Source: Cytobacillus oceanisediminis (GTDB taxonomy: Bacteria > Bacillota > Bacilli > Bacillales > Cytobacillaceae). From it: a DNA stretch of 64,000 bases. The DNA lies in assembly GCF_004366035.1 (NCBI RefSeq), contig NZ_SOEE01000007.1, forward strand, positions 62,001-126,000, read 5' to 3'. The notes under the pieces are model-generated. The model ran no database searches. It saw only the letters and a program-made list of their open reading frames with translations, and was not told the DNA's origin. The stretch's first letter is position 1; every line of letters begins with the position of its first letter. Shown in pieces: positions 58,830-64,000 of this stretch. The position numbers and the translations under genes were made by a program.

Positions 58830-61823
58830 TTGAAAATTACAGATATACAAATTTACGGATATGGAAAGCTTACTGACTTTAGGCTAACTGATGTTCAATC
58901 ATTGCAGGTGATCTACGGAGAAAATGAGGCAGGCAAATCTACAATCATGTCTTTTATCCATAGTATTCTTTTTGGCTTTCCAGCAAAGACTCAATCGGAA
59001 TTAAGGTATGAACCCAAGGAAGGAGCAAAATATGGCGGCAGGCTTACAGCGATTTTTCCGGATAGAGGGAAGGCAGTTATAGAGCGTGTGAAAGGTAAAG
59101 CATCCGGAGATGTCAGTGTCTTGCTCGAGGATGGAACAAGGGGAGGGGAAGAGCTTTTAAACGATCTCCTTCACCACATTGATAAAGGGCTGTATCAATC
59201 TATTTTTTCCTTTAACATTCATGGGCTGCAAAATGTAAATCAAATGAAGGGCGAAGAATTGGGGAGATATTTGTTTTCAGCAGGTTCACTCGGAACGGAT
59301 CATCTGGTTTCTGCGGAAAATATACTTCAGAAGGAATTGGAAAGCCGCTTTAAGCCAAACGGAAAAAAGCCATCCCTGAATGTAAAGCTAAAAGAGATGA
59401 AGCAGCTGCATCAGGAATTGAAAAAAGCGGAGCAAAATAATGAGAAGTATTGGACATTGCTGCGTGAAAAAGAGAATCTTGAAAACGATTTAAACAGATT
59501 ACATCAGAGACTGGAACAAGCTCAGCAGGAGTTTTTCCGTTTAAAAGAATGGCAGGATCTATATCCATTAATAGCAGAGGAGCATGAACTGATTAAAGAA
59601 CGGGAAAAATTTGCAGACATTTCCTTCCCGGCAAATGGGCTTGCTCTTTTGGAGAAACTTGAAAGTGTGATTCAGCCCCTTGAAGGGCGAAGAGCTAGTC
59701 TGGAATCGAGAATAATCAACCTGGAACAAGAGCTGGAAAGTAATCAGCCCGATCATTTGCTCCTTAAGCAAGAACATTACATCAATGCAGCGGTGGAGGG
59801 GCTGCCGTTTTTGGAAAAGTTAAACCAAGAAGAAAAAGAATTATCAATTAAGCTGGAAAGTATTACAGAAGAAATAGTTAATCTTCAGGAAAGACTTCAT
59901 CTCCAAATTGACGAACAGCAGCTTGAACAAGTTGATACGAGTGTTTTTATGAAGGAAAAGGTTAATAATGCGGACAACCGCCGTAACCGTCTTAAAGCAA
60001 TGAAACAGGAATTGGATGATCGATTTAACGATGAAAAATCAGTGCTGGAGAACATAGAACGAAAAATTGGCGAATTGAAAGAACAGCTTCTTAAGGAAGA
60101 GGAACGTTCAGCCATTAAGGAAACATTAAGCTTCACTGCAGATAAGCATAATATCGAAAAAGAACTACAGGATACACAAGAAAGGCTTCAGTTCCTTCAG
60201 GGAGCAGAAAAAAAGGAGCAGGAAACAAGACGGCAAAAAACATACCAGGAGAAAAGGCAGCTGTTTTTCTTGGGAGTCCTTTTTGCTGCTTTGTTCGGCT
60301 GGGGAATCTTTAGCCAATCATGGGTGATTGCAGGTGCAGGATTTATAGGCGCAGCCTTTTGTTTTGCCATTGCAAATAAAAGAGAGCCTAAGGGGCAAGA
60401 CAGCTTTATTAAGAATGAGATAAAAGCTCTGAGTGAAAAAGAACGCTCACTGCTTGATAAATTAAAGCAGCCTGACATTCAGCATGCAGCCAGCCTGGAG
60501 GCACAGCTGAAGAAAGACAGCGACCGGCAAAATCAGCTTATCCAATTGCTGTTTCAACTTGAACAGGCAAATGAAAAATACGAAAAGGTCATTGCCTCTT
60601 TTGAAAAATGGGAGAATGAATGTGCCGAACTTGAAAATGAACTGCTGCATCTGGGTAAACAGCTATTTCTACCTCATGACATCTCCAAAACCTTTTTGAG
60701 TGAAGCTTTTAATCTGATTGAACAGTTAAAAGCCCTCTATAGGGAAAAGAAATACACTGCAGAAAGAAAGGCATCAGCAGAAAAGGGAATCAATGAGAAG
60801 CTCCATACTTTTCATAAGCTAAAGGGCTTATTGGATAGTGAGCCGGGAAGTGTACAGGAAATTGGCTATCAATTGAAAATTAGACTGAAAGAAGAAACGG
60901 AAAAGCATATTAAGCAGGGTGAAAGGGAAGCGGCGCTTCATGAGTTAAAGCTAGAACACAGCACAGTGCTGGCCGAACTTATCCACTTTCAAAAAGAATA
61001 CGAATATCAGCTTTCCCTTGCTGGAACCGATGCAGCTGAAGAATACAGGGAAAAAGCTGCTGAAGCACAGAAGTTAGCAGAACTAGAAGAAAAGATTAAA
61101 CAGGTCCGCAAGCATATTAATCTTAACTCTTTTTCACAGGAAGAAATCAATCAATATTCCAATGTGACAAAACCAGAAGCAGAAATCCAAGCTGTCAGTG
61201 AAGAAGCTGCTCTGCTTCAGGAAAGCATCCCTGGTGTGCAGAGAAAACTTGCTGAGGTCAAATATGAAATTCAAATCCTTGAAGAGGGCGGAACCTATGC
61301 GGAACTCCTTCATAAGTTTGCCTTGCTGAAATCTGAATTTGAAGAAGAAGCAAGGGAGTGGGCAAAATATGCTGCTGCCAAGGATATATTAGATAGAACG
61401 ATAAACAGTTTTAAAAATGAGCGTTTGCCTAAAATGCTGGGAAAGGCAGAGCAATTTCTTTCTTTTTTAACCAATGGCGGTTATGTACGGATTTTTCCTA
61501 AAGAAGAAGGAAGCGGGTTTCTTATAGAAAGTAAGACAGGAGCAGTTTTTGAAGCAAAAGAACTGAGCCAGGCGACTGCTGAACAGATCTACGTATCATT
61601 TAGGCTAGCACTTGCCATGACCATTTATGGCAAGTATCCCTTCCCCATTATTATAGATGATAGCTTCGTGAATTTTGATCATGTCCGTACTGAAAGAATG
61701 ATTAACCTGTTAAAGAACCTTTCAGGCAGGCAAATTTTATTTTTCACCTGTCATAAGCATCTTCTGTCGCATTTTCAGGAAGAACAAATACAATCCGTTG
61801 CAAAGGAAAAGCTGTCTGTCTAA
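58830..61823 (+). CDS. yhaN: YhaN, SbcC/Rad50-like ATPase
   Basis: A 997-residue SMC-like protein: Walker A GENEAGKST near residue 31, long coiled coils (about 190-480 and 560-860), and a C-terminal ATPase lobe with LSQATAEQIYVSFRLALA and Walker B PFPIIIDDSFVNFD. Between the coils are two hydrophobic segments (QLFFLGVLFAALFGWGIF, VIAGAGFIGAAFCFAIA), so unlike Rad50 it is probably membrane-anchored, as noted for YhaN. Start TTG 58830 follows GGAGGTGGACC. Partner YhaO is upstream. Confidence 0.93.
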   Translation: MKITDIQIYGYGKLTDFRLTDVQSLQVIYGENEAGKSTIMSFIHSILFGFPAKTQSELRYEPKEGAKYGGRLTAIFPDRGKAVIERVKGKASGDVSVLLEDGTRGGEELLNDLLHHIDKGLYQSIFSFNIHGLQNVNQMKGEELGRYLFSAGSLGTDHLVSAENILQKELESRFKPNGKKPSLNVKLKEMKQLHQELKKAEQNNEKYWTLLREKENLENDLNRLHQRLEQAQQEFFRLKEWQDLYPLIAEEHELIKEREKFADISFPANGLALLEKLESVIQPLEGRRASLESRIINLEQELESNQPDHLLLKQEHYINAAVEGLPFLEKLNQEEKELSIKLESITEEIVNLQERLHLQIDEQQLEQVDTSVFMKEKVNNADNRRNRLKAMKQELDDRFNDEKSVLENIERKIGELKEQLLKEEERSAIKETLSFTADKHNIEKELQDTQERLQFLQGAEKKEQETRRQKTYQEKRQLFFLGVLFAALFGWGIFSQSWVIAGAGFIGAAFCFAIANKREPKGQDSFIKNEIKALSEKERSLLDKLKQPDIQHAASLEAQLKKDSDRQNQLIQLLFQLEQANEKYEKVIASFEKWENECAELENELLHLGKQLFLPHDISKTFLSEAFNLIEQLKALYREKKYTAERKASAEKGINEKLHTFHKLKGLLDSEPGSVQEIGYQLKIRLKEETEKHIKQGEREAALHELKLEHSTVLAELIHFQKEYEYQLSLAGTDAAEEYREKAAEAQKLAELEEKIKQVRKHINLNSFSQEEINQYSNVTKPEAEIQAVSEEAALLQESIPGVQRKLAEVKYEIQILEEGGTYAELLHKFALLKSEFEEEAREWAKYAAAKDILDRTINSFKNERLPKMLGKAEQFLSFLTNGGYVRIFPKEEGSGFLIESKTGAVFEAKELSQATAEQIYVSFRLALAMTIYGKYPFPIIIDDSFVNFDHVRTERMINLLKNLSGRQILFFTCHKHLLSHFQEEQIQSVAKEKLSV

Positions 61824-61846
61824 TTATAACAGGCAGCTTTTTATTA
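61809..61846 (+). terminator. Terminator after yhaN
   Basis: AAGCTGTCTGT and ACAGGCAGCTT pair across the stop codon, followed by TTT. Confidence 0.65.
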
Positions 61847-61978
61847 TGTAGAGTAAGCAAATCTTACAAAAACTCACAAGCATTTAAAAAAAGTGTGTAA
61901 AGGAACCTTACAAATATCATGTCTTTTCTTTTCTTATTCAGTAAGATGATAAAAAGCGGTTAGGAAGGAGAAAAAAAA

Positions 61979-62338
61979 TTGCCCTGGCTGATTCAAGTAT
62001 TGTTACTCGCTATTTTTCTGATTGCAGGGGAATTTGCGGCTGCGTTCTTTCATATTCCGCTTCCTGGAAGTGTCATAGGGATGCTTATGTTACTAATCCT
62101 ATTGGTAACCAATTCTATTAAATTAGAATGGATAGAGAAAGCAGCATCTTTTCAAATTAAACATATGTCCCTGCTGTTTATCCCCTTTGTCATTGGATTA
62201 TTTTTATCTCCAAATTTTATTCCTCTATTGAATTTTCATTTCCTTTTGGTCCTGATTCTAAGCAGCTTTTGCTGTTTATTGGGCACAGCGTATTCTGTTC
62301 AAATGTATGAGAATATAAAAAGGAGGCGCCAAAAATGA
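61979..62338 (+). CDS. LrgA/CidA-family membrane protein
   Basis: A 119-residue protein with four membrane helices. The family motif appears as FHIPLPGSVIGMLMLLILLV, and LLFIPFVIGLF follows. CidA/LrgA proteins were described as holin-like; in B. subtilis one pair (PftAB) transports pyruvate. Start TTG 61979 follows AAGGAG. The stop overlaps the next gene's ATG by 4 bases. The tail is basic (ENIKRRRQK). It interrupts the yhaN-yhaM order. Confidence 0.9.
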   Translation: MPWLIQVLLLAIFLIAGEFAAAFFHIPLPGSVIGMLMLLILLVTNSIKLEWIEKAASFQIKHMSLLFIPFVIGLFLSPNFIPLLNFHFLLVLILSSFCCLLGTAYSVQMYENIKRRRQK

Positions 62339-63024
62339 GTTCTATTTTATTCAATAGTATAGGGTGCATCTTGATGACTCTTGCCAGTTATATCGCAAGC
62401 CTGCAAGTTTTCAGGAAGTTTAAGAAGAGCTGGTTAAATCCTTTATACACCGGAACTGCGCTCTTGGTTACCATTCTTTTATTGTGCAACATCCCTCTAT
62501 CAGTCTATCAAAAAGGAAGCAGTCTGTTTGAACTACTCCTCCAGCTTTCGGTTGTCTCTTTTGCTGTTCCTTTATATAAGGAGTGGCCCTTAATGAAAAG
62601 ACATCTTAAGAAAATATTCTCAGGAGTCTTTGCCGGAACCTCCTTAGGCATATTTTCAGTTTACATCATGTCACAGGTTTTTCACTTTAATCAGGAGATT
62701 ATTGCATCTCTTATTCCACGATCAGTAACACTCCCGGTAGCCTTAACGGTCTCTGATGGCTTAGGAGGGACTACAGCCTTTACCGTTTTCTTTGTGCTAT
62801 TTTCTGGTCTTTTTTCCGTTATGCTGGGCCCAAACCTATTGAAGTGGCTTGGAATAAATAGTAAAGCCGCCAAAGGATTGGCAATGGGCACTTCAGCACA
62901 GATGCTGGGAGCCAGCCGTTCACTTATGTGGGGAGAGGAAGAAGGTGCCATGGGGTGTATAGCCATGACAACTTCTGCAATTATCCTTTCGTTATTCATT
63001 CCAATATTGCTGCTTTTGCTGTAA
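62335..63024 (+). CDS. LrgB/CidB-family membrane protein
   Basis: A 229-residue protein with six to seven membrane helices and the LrgB block SLIPRSVTLPVALTVSDGLG, plus GTSAQMLGASRSLMWGEEEG near the end. It forms a unit with the LrgA-type protein upstream, joined by an ATGA overlap. Possible roles are pyruvate transport or control of autolysis; no LytSR-type regulator is next to it. Terminator at 63039. Confidence 0.92.
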   Translation: MSSILFNSIGCILMTLASYIASLQVFRKFKKSWLNPLYTGTALLVTILLLCNIPLSVYQKGSSLFELLLQLSVVSFAVPLYKEWPLMKRHLKKIFSGVFAGTSLGIFSVYIMSQVFHFNQEIIASLIPRSVTLPVALTVSDGLGGTTAFTVFFVLFSGLFSVMLGPNLLKWLGINSKAAKGLAMGTSAQMLGASRSLMWGEEEGAMGCIAMTTSAIILSLFIPILLLLL

Positions 63025-63038
63025 CCTTCAAATACCAC

Positions 63039-63073
63039 AAAAACCCATTCATGAAAACGTGAATGGGTTTTTA
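63039..63073 (+). terminator. Terminator after the LrgB gene
   Basis: AAAAACCCATTCA and TGAATGGGTTTTT form a 13-bp stem with T run. Confidence 0.9.
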
Positions 63074-63226
63074 TGACGGGCAAAAGTCATGATTAATTTA
63101 GGAGAGTGCAGGATCTGTGTGGTATACTAGTTTAATAGAAATGCATGTTTAATAAGGGCTGCCAAAGACTGTATGGATGTTAGTGCCCTTTTTAAACAAC
63201 CTCGTGAAGGGAGCGTCGGTGCGCGT

Positions 63227-64000
63227 ATGTCAAAAGGAATTGTTTATTACGAAGTAGGAGAACAAATCGAGCTTTTTCTGCTAATCAAAAGTGCAGCTAA
63301 AGGGATTGCAAGTAATGGAAAACCGTTTTTGACCCTAATTTTCCAGGACCAAAGCGGAGAAATTGAAGCAAAGCTTTGGGATGTGTCTGATGATGATGCG
63401 AAAAACTACAGCCCTGAAACCATTGTAAAAGTAACAGGGGATATTTTAAATTACCGTGGACGCAATCAGCTAAGAATCCGCCAAATTCGGCCGGCGTCCC
63501 CAACAGACCCGGTCAAGCTGGCAGACTTTCTTGAAACAGCGCCATTAAGTACAGATGAAATGATGAGTAAAATTACTCAATATATATTTGAAATGAAAAA
63601 CCCGAATATCCAAAGGGTTACTCGCCATTTATTGAAGAAGCACCAAAAGGACTTTCTTGAATATCCGGCCGCTACGAAGAATCATCATGAGTTCGTATCC
63701 GGTCTTGCCTATCATGTAGTTTCCATGCTGGATTTGGCAAAGGCAATTTCAGGTTTGTATCCAAGCCTGGATAAGGACTTATTGTACGCTGGAGTCATTT
63801 TGCACGATTTAGGAAAGATTACAGAACTGTCTGGACCGATTTCAACTTCTTACACAATAGAAGGAAACTTGCTTGGACATATTACCATTATGATCAATGA
63901 AATTGGTAAAGCAGCTGAGGAACTGGGAATTAGCGGTGAAGAAATTATGATTCTTCAGCATATGGTTTTATCCCATCACGGCAAAGCGGAATGGGGCAGT
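63227..64000 (+). CDS. yhaM: YhaM, 3'-5' exoribonuclease (cut by window edge)
   Basis: The first 258 residues, open to the last base. Residues 1-110 form an OB fold ([37 protein letters not shown]); the HD domain begins with [15 protein letters not shown], followed by ILHDLGKI and [11 protein letters not shown], giving the metal-binding His/Asp set. YhaM degrades RNA from the 3' end and cleans up short tails after termination. ATG 63227 has GAAGGGAG about 13 bases upstream. About 50-60 residues are missing beyond the window. Confidence 0.95.
   Translation, partial: MSKGIVYYEVGEQIELFLLIKSAAKGIASNGKPFLTLIFQDQSGEIEAKLWDVSDDDAKNYSPETIVKVTGDILNYRGRNQLRIRQIRPASPTDPVKLADFLETAPLSTDEMMSKITQYIFEMKNPNIQRVTRHLLKKHQKDFLEYPAATKNHHEFVSGLAYHVVSMLDLAKAISGLYPSLDKDLLYAGVILHDLGKITELSGPISTSYTIEGNLLGHITIMINEIGKAAEELGISGEEIMILQHMVLSHHGKAEWGS

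Overview
The window reads as chromosomal DNA of an endospore-forming Bacillaceae bacterium. Evidence: two alpha/beta-type small acid-soluble spore proteins, a sporulation-type histidine kinase, YheC/YheD spore ATP-grasp proteins, strong AGGAGG ribosome binding sites with frequent TTG starts, and two intergenic repeat families typical of Bacillus-like genomes. Gene order from about 26 kb to the right end follows the Bacillus subtilis bmrCD - yheE/D/C/B/A - yhaX - hemZ - yhaR/Q/P - yhaO/N - yhaM region, with insertions and rearrangements. A Cytobacillus- or Bacillus firmus-like host is my guess. I see no phage, plasmid, insertion sequence, rRNA operon or CRISPR array.

Layout. 0-2 kb: tail of a persulfide/sulfur relay cluster (MBL-fold hydrolase, TusA, TauE/SafE exporter, DUF202). 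2-10.7 kb: membrane and homeostasis genes: YitT, YihY, a guanine-riboswitch-controlled purine permease, the zinc exporter CzcD with its convergent CzrA repressor and a visible operator, a secreted duplicated-domain protein, and a two-component system. 10.7-14.2 kb: two CorC/HlyC-type CBS transporters flanking a frameshifted MerR regulator. 14.4-22.5 kb: acetyltransferase, cytosolic sensor kinase, XRE regulator with a perfect palindrome at its promoter, universal stress protein, class A PBP, HPr-like protein, MFS transporter. 22.6-24.3 kb: a sigY-yxlCDE operon with an ECF-type promoter, ending in a YbjQ-family gene. 25.5-29.8 kb: the heterodimeric multidrug ABC exporter bmrCD behind a long leader with two tiny ORFs and stacked attenuator hairpins. 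30-36 kb: fumarase, a spore protein with a tRNA-like cloverleaf in its leader, msmX, a PucR-type regulator, a CstR-like persulfide sensor and several small proteins. 36-41 kb: four consecutive, overlapping YheC/YheD ATP-grasp genes. 41-43.8 kb: yheB, yheA, a GmhB-like phosphatase, a second spore protein. 44-47.9 kb: the TPP-riboswitch-controlled ykoFEDC thiamine/HMP uptake operon. 48-64 kb: yhaX, hemZ, an acyl-CoA ligase, yhaR, yhzC, yhaQP, a LysE exporter, yhaON, an LrgA/LrgB pair and the start of yhaM.

How it works together. Several units couple a sensor with its effector: guanine aptamer and pbuG; CzrA and czcD; TPP aptamer and ykoFEDC; leader translation and bmrCD; SigY and its anti-sigma genes. 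Of most interest as possibly new: the tRNA-like element antisense to the strand shown, upstream of the spore-protein gene; the two-ORF attenuation leader of bmrCD; the four-gene ATP-grasp array; the hairpins between Shine-Dalgarno and start codon in both CorC paralogues; and the MerR gene whose reading frame opens only if one G is restored in a G run beside the start codon.
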